Shown here in pieces: positions 24,401 to 35,555 of a DNA stretch of 64,000 nt. Origin of the DNA: Zeugodacus cucurbitae. Its lineage: Eukaryota; Arthropoda; Insecta; Diptera; Tephritidae. The stretch covers positions 20,273,501 to 20,337,500 of the forward strand of contig NC_071671.1 in the NCBI RefSeq assembly GCF_028554725.1. Direction: 5' to 3'. The notes beneath the pieces are model-generated. The model had not been told where the DNA came from, ran no database searches, and saw only the letters and a program-made list of their open reading frames with translations. How positions within the stretch are numbered: position 1 is the first letter of the stretch; each line of letters opens with the position of its first letter. The translations under genes and the position numbers were made by a program.

Positions 24401-27400
24401 ACAAAAGTGAAATGTAGATTATATGCTGGCAGTTAACCAAGCTGTCCTGGCCAATAACACACAGCCACCGTACACAGCTTACAGCTGCTGATGCGCGCTC
24501 AATCAACATCAGCAATAGTCTGATAATAAAGCACTTATAAAGGCAGAAAAGTAGAAAATTTATGCAGAGCAGCTACACCGGCGTACTGACTAGTTAGCTA
24601 GAGTGAACTTGAGTGATATAAAATCATGCCATTGAGGTGATTGTTGTGCAACTGCTGCCTGGTACATTATACCAATTCAAGTAGTGTGTTGTTAATGTGG
24701 TGCGCTTTGTGATTGAGTCCATTAGAATGTGCTGCTAGGTCGCTTTTAACGTTTCAACAGCATGCCTAAGTAACAAAAAAAAAGGAAAAATAAGTGGTTG
24801 TACGTTTAAACTAGTTAGTTAAAATTGTAGTTATGTGCTAGAGAAGGAAAAAAACATGTAAACGTAGAATGACAATTCAAAGTGAAGATCAAAGCAGTTA
24901 AATGCAAAGTACTTAATAAAAACACAATGCTTCCTTAAACTACATAGCCATACATAAGAGCATGACCTATAATGACCTATAACACTTCAAAGCAAAATAT
25001 AGCAACAATTTGTAGTGTATTTAAGTGATTAACGCTGATGACGGGACAAGTCATGCAGTGTACATCACAATTTCAGAGTCACCTAACATTTACTAAGCAA
25101 ACTATTGAGCGAGAGAAAGCTACCTTAAAATAAATTTAAAATATAATAATAATAACTAAAAATTATAAAACTATTAAAAATTATTAATAATTTGAATTTT
25201 TGCGCAAAAATATAACTGTTGATACGGAGCACATACTATATGTATTATATGTATGTATATAAGACAGCAAGTAATATAAAAAAACAACTTTATTTTAAAA
25301 ACTATAAAAAAATGAAACAAAATTCAAGAATCAATACTTTTGAAAAATAAATTAAATAAATATTGTATTAAAAAACCAAAATATCAAGCTTTCACTTCTG
25401 AAAAAGTAATTTAAATAAATTTATATTTAACAAAAAATTTCCAAAACTAAACTTATGCCTCCAGTATATAAAACTATAGACAAAAATAACTATAAAAATT
25501 ATAAATGTTACTGCTAAAAAATATGCTACTTGAAAAAAAAACTAATTAAAGGCGCTATAAAAAATAATAAATATGAATGTGTAAGTTTAACTAAAAAATT
25601 ATTTATTTATTTTTAATTAGGGCATTTGAAAAAAAATTAAAAATTAATACTAAAAAAAATAATAAAAATTAATATAACAAATCTAATAGTAACTACAAAT
25701 GTAGCTAACTGCTGTATTTACTAACTTGCTACGTTTTCTTATACTACCTACATTAAAAAAAAAGTTCAAAAATGATAACTAATGTAAAAGTGAACGCAAA
25801 TTGTATCTCTAACGGTGCTATATATAACTATCTATACTAAACAGCAAAAAAAAAATCGTTACACGAAAATATATAACTAATAAACACACACAACTGATTA
25901 GACTTAACTAATCAGCTGTTCAAAACGTAAATGCAAAATTTTACATGTCGATTTTATGCCAACGTTAGGCATGTGCAACCGCAAAATACTCTGAAAATGT
26001 TTGCGCATATGCTTAACTCGTTTAAATTGCACGAATTGCAGTTAACCGCAATGGAAAATGTGTGACGTTAGGAAACGGAAATTATGTGTGTGTGTATAAC
26101 GTGAGCGCAGGCGGCACTTAATTGCCAGTGTTGCACATGCCTAACTAGTGATGTGCCGATAAACACTATTTGTTGTTATAAAATTGACATGACATTTTGT
26201 GTTTTAAAAGCAAACGTAGAAAATACTAGATTTAAAGTGAAAACGTAGTCAAAACTTTTTATACTATCGCTTTAGATAATTTATTTGCAAATACTTAAGC
26301 ACTTTCTCTAAGCCATATCAAGAAATGCTACATTTAACTAAATTTTTCAACTTAAAAATATATTTCTTTATATACTAACATATATATAATTCGATTTTGT
26401 TTACGCATTAACTAAAAACTGTAGTTAAAAAATAATATATATAATAATATTCTAATTCTATGGCAGCATACAAATCTAGTCTTGCACTATTTAAATAATA
26501 TATGAAAATATATAAAAAGTAACAAATATGCACTTTATGTAAAATAACTACAATTTTAACTGTAACAAGTATTAAAATTTCCACAAATTGGTCAAACAAA
26601 ATGCCCTAATACTGAAACTATTCATAAAAATACCAAAAAGCCAAAAAAAACGCTTCTAGACAAACTTAAAAATGATGTATGTATAACTAAATGTACGTAC
26701 TTAAAACTGAAAAAATATTAAAAAAAAAAACAAGTAAGAACTTAAAAATATAATTTACCAAAAAGGTAACAAATAATATAAATAATATATAAACGCTAAA
26801 CAAATTGCTGATTTGTTTTGAATGTACCAAAAATACAGTGATGTATGCCACAGCTAAAATAAAAATATTAATTTATGTAAACAATAAATATGGAAAATAA
26901 ATAAAAGAAAACCAAAACTGAATTGTATGGTGTTTTATTTCTGTTAAGGTGCAGACTTGACATTTGTGAAAAATATTAAGGGTAAGAAGATAACTGAGAG
27001 TCTCCCGAGAGATCCAAACATTCTCGCTTTATTTTTAGAAATGAGCGTAATATTCTCAGATAGATAGCAAATCGCTTTAACTGAATGTCTAAAAAGACTC
27101 AATATGCAGAACACCTCGCAATGAATCTTTATTTGCATGGCGATGTGTCCTTCCAAAAGGTATAAAAAATCATTTTCAGGGAGTTAACACTATAGTCATC
27201 TTACTCTCAAATATCGTGGCCGCAACTCGAATTGTTTCCCGGGATCTTTACGCAAATATATTATAGATAAAGGACTAGATTCCAACATTTTCCATCAAGA
27301 TTCCAATCTGAGAAATCAAACTGAATACTTCTTGCACTATGAAGCTTTCAGCTTGCAACAAACAATTGTTTGTATTATTCTATTATTTGTATTTTGGGAT

Positions 27401-27657
27401 TTCATTCCAATTCTTTAAATATACCTGGCAATTTGTGTTATTTTAATCTTCGAATTCTTATTAATTTAAAATTTTTAAATGTAGAACGATTGGGGTGCAC
27501 CCTCTTTTGTACAACTCATTCACAATAGACACTGATAATTAACATCTGTTTTGCTGCACCTACTGGTAGTGCTTTTGTTTGCAAGAAAAACAAACTAGTT
27601 AAGAGAATTGTTGTGGACATTGATTCTTAATTTAAAAAATATAAAAAAATACACAAA
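21480..27657. other. Calbindin 3' flank, probable long 3' UTR, then intergenic
   Basis: There are 6.2 kb without a supported exon on either strand. It is rich in A/T, with many AATAAA hexamers. A dense group at 26858, 26883, 26896 and 26900 is followed by GT-rich sequence (tgtatggtgttttatttctg) and would suit a distal poly(A) site. Neuronal fly genes often have extended 3' UTRs. Without transcript data the true end cannot be placed. Confidence 0.4.
25894..25915. promoter_or_regulatory. CTGATTAG / CTAATCAG palindrome beside an E-box
   Basis: Perfect 8-bp inverted arms lie at 25894-25901 and 25908-25915, and the right arm runs into CAGCTG (25913-25918). The TAATC cores resemble homeodomain sites. 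No function is shown. Confidence 0.25.
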
Positions 27658-28830
27658 ATGGAGCAACTATCGGGTGTTATGATTATTATCATAATAGGAG
27701 GTGGAGTGCTGACATTTGTGATGCTATTCATCTTTGCTAAACGACAAATTATGCGCTTTACACTACGTAGTCGACGCGGACCACACGTACCCGTGGGTAA
27801 TGATGCAAAGAAGGTGTGGAAAAATTAGTTACATTCATAAAATAAATATTAGAGCTTACAACTATTACACATGACATTCCAGACACTACGCAAGGAGATT
27901 GAGCGACGACTTGATTGCATACAGAAAATTGCACAGGAGCCGCGTTTACTTTGGACTGATGATAAGTATATTTTGCGTACAGATCAGCCATTACCGCCAT
28001 ATTATTATCGCATGAAAGCTGTTGACGATGTGAAAATTTTGGGTAAGCAAGTGTAAGTGTAATTAATTTCTTATAAGCAACACATACACTTGCAGAAACG
28101 GAAATAATGCGTAGCGATGGTAGCATGCGGCATCCTTATGATAGTTTACGTGCATTCCTGCTTACAACACTTGCGGCCACCACACTTAATGGTACGGGAC
28201 AGCAACGCATGATACATCAATTTTGTGATATGTATGAGCACGCACGACACGATCCCAATGAATTTGGCAGTGAAGAATATGAAGCATATCATCGTTTATT
28301 GCTTAAACTAATTGAAGCGTAAGTATAATAATTTGTAAAAAGCGCGGTAATTTATGTAAATCGTTAATTTCTACTTTTTTAGCGCGAAACAATTAAAATC
28401 TCTGATCAGCTCACGGAAAACTTCACCCGCACGCACACCGAAAAAACAAACAAAAATGCATTCTTTATTGGATCCTGCACGTTTACGTCCACCAACAACA
28501 ACACCTAAACTACCACCCAATACTGGTTTAGCTGTTGGACAACAATCAAAAGTGAATTTGACTTTAGGTCTACAAGGACGCGATATGGATACAGTAGATA
28601 TAGCACCAAATCCGTTGCATTTGCAACCACCAGCTGAGCGTGATATAATAATACGCAATCGTATTAAGACGCCCACATTGGACGATGTGGATGATGATGA
28701 AATCAATAATTTAGGTGGTGGCGATGGTAGCATCAATGACGCGGTGCGTATAGAAGATGTTGAAGGTGAAGATAATGAAGTGATGAGCATTTCATCGGTA
28801 CAATTTCAACCGAATTCAAGTGTTGTTTGA
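27658..28830 (+). CDS. C1orf43 / NICE-3 family membrane protein
   Basis: Four exons, 27658-27813, 27883-28042, 28096-28318 and 28383-28830, join in frame to 328 residues with small introns of 53-69 bp. A short lumenal N-terminus is followed by one membrane helix (about residues 7-27). Then comes the family signature FAKRQIMRF and SRRGPHVPVG, the same block as in human C1orf43 (NICE-3). The middle part (LRKEIERRLDCIQKIAQEPR; YYYRMKAVDDV; the MYEHARHDPNEFG region) also aligns. The C-terminal 130 residues are low-complexity and acidic (DDVDDDEINNLGGGDG) and look specific to flies. The human protein has been linked to the Golgi and mitochondria and to phagocytosis, but its biochemical role is not settled. 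The start is the first ATG, preceded by stops, in context acaaaATGG. Confidence 0.9.
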
Positions 28831-28909
28831 TTGCTTGAGTACGCGGCGCGTGCACGTTACATGGCAAGTGCGTTAAGGCGTCTGCTACCGAAATGAAAGG
28901 AAAACAGCA

Positions 28910-28915
28910 AATAAA
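28910..28915 (+). terminator. Poly(A) signal AATAAA of the C1orf43 homologue
   Basis: AATAAA lies 80 bp after the stop. A second one is at 29059-29064. Which is used is unknown. Confidence 0.5.
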
Positions 28916-29754
28916 AATGCACGAACGGAGTGTCATACAAGTGTTATGTGTGCAGTACAAATCTGCTGTATGAGATTAAGACACGGAAATTTTTGGTTTG
29001 TTTGAATGTAATTCGGGACACTTTACCGCTCTAAACCAAAGTTTTAATTTAGAGTATAAATAAACGAAATGATAATGGAATAATATTTACATTAAATATT
29101 AATAAAATATGCTTAAGCTTAAAATAGTAATGTAGTTATAAAATATTTCTTTCAAAATAAGATTTAAAATAATTCCTAGTATTAAGATGTATGTGGCAAT
29201 TCATTGTGAAATTGATTTATATGTGTTATAATAAATATTTAACCGAGAAATACTGAGAAACTTTACATTTGTTTACTTTTTAGGCAAATTCAAATTTACT
29301 TTAATATTGTGCATCTAGGTGCACTCCGCATTTTGTCATAGTTGACGTTTAATTATTAGAATAGTAACCAAATTATTTGCCTTTCCAATAACCAAAATGT
29401 AGTGAAATACTTGTCAGTATACTCTTAGGCGCACTGGCGTGTACAACTGATACTGATAACTTATCATTATAGTCAAATTAGCATATCTGCAGGCGTTTAA
29501 CGTTGCCCGCACCGCTTTGCCACTCAGTTGAGGCATAACACACTGATAACAGTTGGCTACAGCTCTCACTGATAGTCATCTTTCAGTTAAAATCAGTTGA
29601 TTGACAGAGCGATTGTCGTGCGCGAGCCTGGTACGGAAAGTAAATAAACAAATAATTAAGAGTGTAAAATAAAACACACCCGCATTCCTCCGCATAGCCT
29701 ACTAACAGGCTAGATAAGAAAACGCGCATATTTTACCTATATGAACTACAAAGT
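28916..29754. other. Intergenic region and GPCR 5' flank
   Basis: No exon was seen. The last 300 bp hold several GATA-type motifs listed separately. Confidence 0.45.
29448..29575. promoter_or_regulatory. GATA-like motif cluster upstream of the GPCR
   Basis: TGATAC (29448), TGATAA (29454), TTATCA (29461, reverse), TGATAA (29544) and TGATAG (29570) fall within 128 bp, 180-310 bp before the GPCR start codon. Fly GATA factors bind WGATAR. In AT-rich DNA some of these will be chance matches. Confidence 0.35.
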
Positions 29755-32049
29755 ATGCAATGCATTGTGGGTCTAAATAGTAACATCCAAAATGCAACCG
29801 TTGTCACATTGACGTTAAAACATATTAATCCAGATGATATATTCATACCGGACAACGAGAATTGCGTTTGGAAACGTGGTGAACCGATAGTGACCGCATA
29901 TGTGATTTACGCGTTTGTCGTGCCCGTACTCGCCTGTTTCGGTTTATGTGCAAATTTTATTAATGCTATCGTCTTTATGCGTCCTAAAATGACGCCATCG
30001 GCTTTTTCTTACCTCGCTGCGCTCGCTTGGCTCGACTGCTTTTCCTGCCTGCTCATTTTATTCACTGCACTCTCGCGTAGCATTTTCTTTCACAGCCATT
30101 TCTGGATGACGTATGATTTTCAATGGCAAACACCGTTATTTGGCATTAGCACCGGTGCTGCGAATCTTTTACTTGGTAGCGTAAGTTGTGACCGTTGGAT
30201 TTACTTAAATTACGGCATCGTCAATGGCTGTGGGCCACCGCGTTTTTGTCGACGTAAAATTGCGCGGCGTATTATTGTAGTGATTATTATATTTTCGGTG
30301 ATACTAAATTTACCGTATTTCTTAATTTTTGTGGTAAATGACGACGGCACTTTTGTAACACACAAATTATACTACACCACGTAAGTACTAAGGCGAGGGA
30401 ACTTTTAATTTTCTAACATAATTTGGCGGCACATCAAAAGAAAACGGTTGACAGCTGTCAACATACTACCGTTTTAACTGCATTTCCGGCTATTTCTTTC
30501 ACGCATTCGTATGGGTGTGCACATATTTGTTGCTATATTTGTACAGCCTCAAACACTGTCATGCTTCATATGCAATTTTGCATATTTATAAGTAATTATT
30601 TTTTGTTGTTGCTTTGATTGAAGTGGAGTTATGATAAACTGTAATTAAATTAGGTGATAAACACGCAATCAATGACGCTTATCACATTATTTATCGTTTA
30701 TAAAATCGTGTGACGCTGCACGGATTGCCTACAAATATGTGTAGATATGTATTTTATAATTTTACGTATATAATTAAGCTTTATTTACAACAAATGAAAC
30801 ACAATTTAAATAATAGAAAAATCCCCGTATGTTATCCATACTTACATATATAGAAAGCATAAATCTATAGACAAATTAATAAATTATATTTTTATTTAAA
30901 TTCCTTCAACTTTTAGTTATTACAAAATACACAATTGGTGTACTTTCGTGCTGTTAACCGTGATACCGGCTATATTCCTCACAATCGGTAATATAGCCAT
31001 AATTGTTGCATTTCGACGTTGGACAAAACAAAGCAAAAAATGTCAGAAGTATGGCAATAGTAATGCAAAAACAGCAAAAAAGCGTTATCATGTAAGTATA
31101 GAGTGATACAGAGGAAATACAATTTTTCATATAAATTTTTAAATTAAGCGCCATATCCGTTTAACACCAATCTTTATCAACACAATCTTCTTTTCTTTCC
31201 GCTGCACAGCATCAGCTTAAATTAACTATAACAATTATCATTTTAATTGTACTCTACATGATTGGTGAGTTACCGGCTGCGCTGACCTCACGTAAAAATG
31301 CACTTAATTTGCTTTTTGGTGGCGACGTTACGCGTGTAAATTTCCATTTGATGGCCAAACTGGATATGATTTGTCTAACCTTAAATGCGCTGCAGCTCAG
31401 CATAAATATACTCGTCTATGCTGTAATCAATCCATCATTTATGCCTGAATTCTTTGAGTGCTTACGCGGTGCATCCGATTTTTGTTGCAACATATTTTGT
31501 CTAACGCCGCTACTGCACTGCGCGCGTTACATTTGCTGCAAGGCGCACAATCAAAAGTCACAAACAGGGAATAATGTAACGCAATGTGTTTACGAACATG
31601 CAACTGTTGATGGGCGCATTGAGTGTGACTGTGTGACCCAGCAGGTGGAAGCAAGAAAGAGTGTAAGCCGAAGATATGCTGCCAGTAGCGCTAGTGCAAA
31701 TGGTAACTGGGATACAGATCCAGAAGATGCTGACGGCACGCCTGGTTTCGACTTGTATCGCTATTGGCGGAATAGCGTAACAACGCCACGTACGCCCAAT
31801 CGTTATCGCTTCAGTAGTGAGCATGGCATACATAAGCACGAGCAAGTGTGGAGTACAGACTTAGCTTGGAAGCGTTCCAGTTCGTTTGGTGAATATGCAT
31901 TTGATAATCTAGCGCTTGAAATTGGTATCGCGAGTGGAAAAATAACAAATAACGCACTAGAAGAACACGCCGAGACGGAACATAAAGCCTGTGCGGGAAG
32001 TGCGGCTATAACAGCAAAGCAAACAAAGCGACATTCGCTGGCATTTTAA
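29755..32049 (+). CDS. Orphan rhodopsin-like GPCR (neuropeptide-receptor type)
   Basis: Exons 29755-30380, 30917-31091 and 31210-32049 join in frame to 546 residues. Seven membrane segments are visible. TM1 lies around VVPVLACFGLCANFINAIVF (Asn present). TM2 is AALAWLDCFSCLLILF (Asp present). TM3 ends SVSCDRWIYL, so the usual DRY is DRW. TM4 is IIVVIIIFSVILNLPYFLIF, without the usual Trp. TM5 is LLTVIPAIFLTIGNIAIIVA (Pro present). TM6 is TITIIILIVLYMIGELPAAL, without the usual Trp before Pro. TM7 has INILVYAVINPSFM, so NPxxY is NPSFM. The N-terminus has a glycosylation sequon (NAT). A long cysteine-rich then hydrophilic C-tail of about 200 residues follows. Layout and motifs fit the insect FMRFamide-receptor-like orphans, and the ligand cannot be told from sequence. 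A pre-TM start at the first ATG is assumed. Confidence 0.85.
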
Positions 32050-32186
32050 ACGAATTAGTCAATAACTAAAACTAAAACTATTTGTTTAATGCATACACGT
32101 ATGAGAAATTGTTGTTATAAAAGTAAATGGCTTTAATTGAGAGTCAAATGCTGGATACATACATACATACTTATAAAATTGAGATT

Positions 32187-32192
32187 AATAAA
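32187..32192 (+). terminator. Poly(A) signal AATAAA of the GPCR
   Basis: It lies 138 bp after the GPCR stop. It is 4 bp from the oppositely oriented signal of the convergent neighbour, so the two 3' ends must overlap. Confidence 0.5.
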
Positions 32193-32196
32193 AAAA

Positions 32197-32202
32197 TTTA
32201 TT
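32197..32202 (-). terminator. Poly(A) signal (TTTATT on plus) of the secreted-protein gene
   Basis: AATAAA on the minus strand starts 12 bp after the TAA stop of the 32214-32705 gene. Confidence 0.5.
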
Positions 32203-32213
32203 TTAAATTAAAA

Positions 32214-32705
32214 CTACTTCAATCCTTTATGTATATCCTCGCTACCGTGCATATCCTGCAACGCCTTTGCCACACGCTGTGGTCCATCCTCATCATATTC
32301 AAGTTTTGCCGGTAAAATTGCTTTTATAAACTTGTTTTGTGGTCTTTCACTTGTGTTTGGTAAAACGCGTGCTGGCACTTGTACTGTATATTCTTCCACT
32401 TGCAAATCTGGCACGGGCACATAAACATTCAGCAACTTTTGCCATTCACTGTAGGCAAATTTACGTGCCAAATCCATATCGAAATCGAAAATTTGCATTG
32501 CTGGATCCTGACGTGTAAATTTAACTATTTTTATGCCTATTACGCTTTTGGGATCTTCTGTTGTACTGTTATTTTCTAGATTATCAACATTTTGCCCCTT
32601 CTGAAATTCGCTTTGCTTCACCATGGGCAGCAGCCAAGCCGCGCAATAGTTTTGCAACAAAAATATTAAAATATAAATAATTTGCGTGTTTTGGAGGAAA
32701 TTCAT
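32214..32705 (-). CDS. Unrecognised secreted protein, 163 aa
   Basis: This is a single open exon from the ATG at 32705 to the stop at 32214. The N-terminus (MNFLQNTQIIYILIFLLQNY, then CAAWLLP) is a good signal peptide of about 22-25 residues. The mature part is about 140 residues, hydrophilic, with two sequons (NST, NTS) and no cysteines after the signal. A more conserved-looking core reads GIKIVKFTRQDPAMQIFDFD, then MDLARKFAYSEWQKLLNVYV and PVPDLQVEEYTVQVPARVLP. I do not recognise the family. Balanced codon use, the signal peptide and a poly(A) signal 12 bp after the stop argue that it is a real gene. It is convergent with the GPCR gene and shares the 3' region with it. Confidence 0.72.
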   Translation of the reverse strand: MNFLQNTQIIYILIFLLQNYCAAWLLPMVKQSEFQKGQNVDNLENNSTTEDPKSVIGIKIVKFTRQDPAMQIFDFDMDLARKFAYSEWQKLLNVYVPVPDLQVEEYTVQVPARVLPNTSERPQNKFIKAILPAKLEYDEDGPQRVAKALQDMHGSEDIHKGLK

Positions 32706-33279
32706 TTTCTAATATTTTATTTTGACGCGTTAACAGTAAAACGTTTGTAAGACAACTGACCAGAAGGTGACATAAGTGTTTTGAGTGTTGCTCGGAAAAG
32801 TCTGTTAGACAAAAAATTAATTAAATAGTAAACAACTATATTTCTATATATACAGTTGTATTTCTATTTGTGCATAAACATACATATATACGTGTATAGT
32901 TAAGAGGGCATAATATGTGCTTGCTTTTGTTTACAGCTGTGTATACAAAATTTAGAGTTGTATATATGTAAAGCATAAATGATATGCAATTATTTCAAAT
33001 GGCAATAGCTTTCTAAGAAAATTCCTTAAAACTAAATTTTTCGGCTTAACATTGAAATCATAAACTTTTTCGTTTAAAAGCTTCCTTTAACTCCGATTTA
33101 TTTCGCTGAATAAAACTAAATTTGTACAACTAAAAATACAAATATTAAAAAATGATATATATTTATAAAATAGTTGATTGTTAATTGAAATCGGCGTGAG
33201 ACTAGTACAGCGGTGAGAAACTGTAACTGTGCGGCTTTTTTACGCTGAGTGCAGTAGCATTGGCAACTGTAAAGAAACT
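32706..33279. other. Intergenic region
   Basis: The upstream region of the secreted-protein gene and the 3' flank of Ste24. No other gene was seen. Confidence 0.45.
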
Positions 33280-33285
33280 TTTATT
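33280..33285 (-). terminator. Poly(A) signal (TTTATT on plus) of Ste24
   Basis: AATAAA on the minus strand lies 40 bp after the Ste24 stop codon. Confidence 0.5.
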
Positions 33286-33324
33286 CTTTTAGCTTAGTAC
33301 ACTCGCATAGCACCAGCTTCGTCT

Positions 33325-35007
33325 TTAGTTTTGCTTTTTCTGTGTTTTTTCTTCCACATCTAATTGTTTTAGTCGGTCCATGCGTTGCAAAAGCGTAGGA
33401 TGTGAGTGATTACAAGCCGAGTACAACCAATCGTAAACGGGGAAGCCCAAGTTGTCCAAATTCAATTTGATTAAAGCTTGACCCAACTGCTTCGAGAAAC
33501 CCAAACCATGTGCAAACTCATCGGCTTGATATTCAAAGTAACGTGAGAGAGTTGTCATAGCGAAATTGACTATAGCATTATATGGTGCCATTACGTATGT
33601 GAACACAACAAGTAAACCGACAATGATGGGGCGTGTACCAGGTTGGAAGCCGACTGCTTCATAGAAGGGACCATAGGTGAAGCAATAACCAAAAACGACG
33701 AATAATAAAAGTAAATGTACTTGTGCGATAACAATATTTTTGGTTACATGACCACACTTCCAATGACCCAATTCATGTCCCAGTACGGCGAGCACTTCTT
33801 CATTTGTGCAACCCTTGCCTTTATCTTCCTCTTTCAATTCCGAATCATCTGGCTTGCCTTTGTTGAGGAGCAAAGTGTCGAAGAGCACAATGCGTTTCGA
33901 ATTCCACAGGCCATAAAAGTAAGCATTGCTGTGCGATGAACGTTTTGAACCCTCAACAACGTACAATTTGGTAAGCGGGAACTTAAGCATGGCTGCGAGA
34001 TCTTCAATGGATTTACGTAGAGGACCTTGCTCCAACGGTGTGTATTTATCGAAGAGTGGTGCAATGAAGATTGGATATATGGTAAGCAAAACTAATGAGG
34101 TGATGCCTGTGAAAAGCCACAACCAAATAAAGAATTGATCACCGCCGTTCTGCACAATCCATACGGTGGCCGAAATGATAGGAACCATTAAAACTTGAGT
34201 GACGAGGAAGCCTTTTACTTGATCCCATGCGAAAAATCCACCAGTTTGCTTGTTGAAGCCATGTTTCTCTTCCAGCACAAATACCGAGTAAATTTTAAAT
34301 GGAATATCCTTAACTGTACCAATTACACTGGTGATAAGTCCGAATAGGCAGCTGATAATGATTTCATTATCGGCATTTAAATGCAGTAGGTTTGCCAAGT
34401 CAATTGCCCAAGCCCATTGTACAGCAATGAAGCCAGTATAGAGTTCAATGCACATCAGTATAACATCTTTTATAATGGCGCTGAATACGCCAAAAGTGGC
34501 TCTATCGAGGCCATAAAGACGCGCTTTCTGGAATGTCTCATCATTCATGCAGTCTTTAAGCTCCCTGGGCACTTTCAAAGCTGTTCTGTAAACTCGTATC
34601 TACAAGTAAGTAAGAAATGGAAAAATAGTAATTGTTATTTATAGAATATGCAAATTTACTACTTCGTGACAATAAATATTGTCTGTTATACATTTTATTA
34701 CCTTTGGCAAAATTAAGTTCTAAACTAACCTATAGTTAACTATACATACGTATGTATATTTCTCTGACGCATCGTAACCCCCACCCTCGTTTAACCTGTT
34801 TTGTTTCAAGCCCTGTTATATTGAATAATTAAACCCCAATATGTATATATTATATATATATACATTTTTTTAATATTAAATAATTTATGAATAACTTCCA
34901 ATAATTCCAATTACCTGACGATATGTAATGTAGATATCAAATATGTTTTCCAAAAGGATCACTCCAAGTACGCTATACAAAACAACTTCTGCCGCTGGCA
35001 AAACCAT
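33325..35007 (-). CDS. Ste24: CAAX prenyl protease 1 (Ste24/ZMPSTE24 family)
   Basis: An integral-membrane zinc metalloprotease of the ER and nuclear envelope that trims prenylated CAAX proteins. Two exons on the minus strand, 35007-34915 (31 codons, MVLPAAEVVLYSVLGVILLE..) and 34599-33325, join in phase 0 across a 315-bp intron to 455 residues, the usual family length. Several hydrophobic helices are visible. The zinc site VLGHELGHWKCGH is at about residues 304-316 (His306, Glu307, His310). The third ligand lies in the downstream SRYFEYQADEFAHGLGF block. Other family marks are LFDKYTPLEQGPL and SKRSSHSNAYFYG. Drosophila melanogaster has a cluster of Ste24 paralogues. Only one is seen here, and I cannot say which it matches. 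It is divergent from mute. Confidence 0.93.
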
Positions 35008-35555
35008 TTTCTTGCTTCACCGGCTTTTAAAGTGCGAGGTGCCAAAAATTTACTGAAGCTAAAAATGTGAAAATTTTATATTTATTTAGCAGCAAGTTGT
35101 TTAAATAATTATCACTGAATAAGTAGAACTTACAATTTTTCGCCAATGGGCTAATATTAAAGATAAGCGACGCCGCAAATGTGAGTAGCAGCTGGCAGCT
35201 GTCACGCTTCCTGGTGATGCCATATTAGACTTTTTTCGAATTGGATATACATTTTTTTATTAAATATTCTCATTAAAAGTATGTTAAGCTTAATTAAATT
35301 ATGTGTTATTTTCAATAATTTTTTAAATAATTTTGGAAAACGCTAATTCAGTGAAAAAACTTTTTATAAAGTTTATTTTAAATTGAGAAATATATGTCTA
35401 TTGTTTACTAGCAATGAAAACCATCTATTGTGAATCATTGCCGCTATAAAGTTTGTTGCTTGTGTAAAAGTAATTTCTGATATTTTTGATGCCAAATTAT
35501 TGTGTTTTAAGTGCATTTATAAAAGATTGGAGCGCATTTGCATTTAAAAGTTAAT
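35008..35555. promoter_or_regulatory. Shared divergent promoter region, Ste24 / mute
   Basis: There are 548 bp between the two start codons. Two adjacent CAGCTG E-boxes (35189-35194 and 35196-35201) sit centrally. CAGCTG is also the core of a Drosophila core-promoter motif (Ohler motif 5) found at housekeeping genes. Start sites are not determined. Confidence 0.5.

Noticed and set aside
28371..28790. 139-codon minus-strand frame, Ser-rich
   Set aside because: Shadow of the low-complexity last exon of the C1orf43 homologue.
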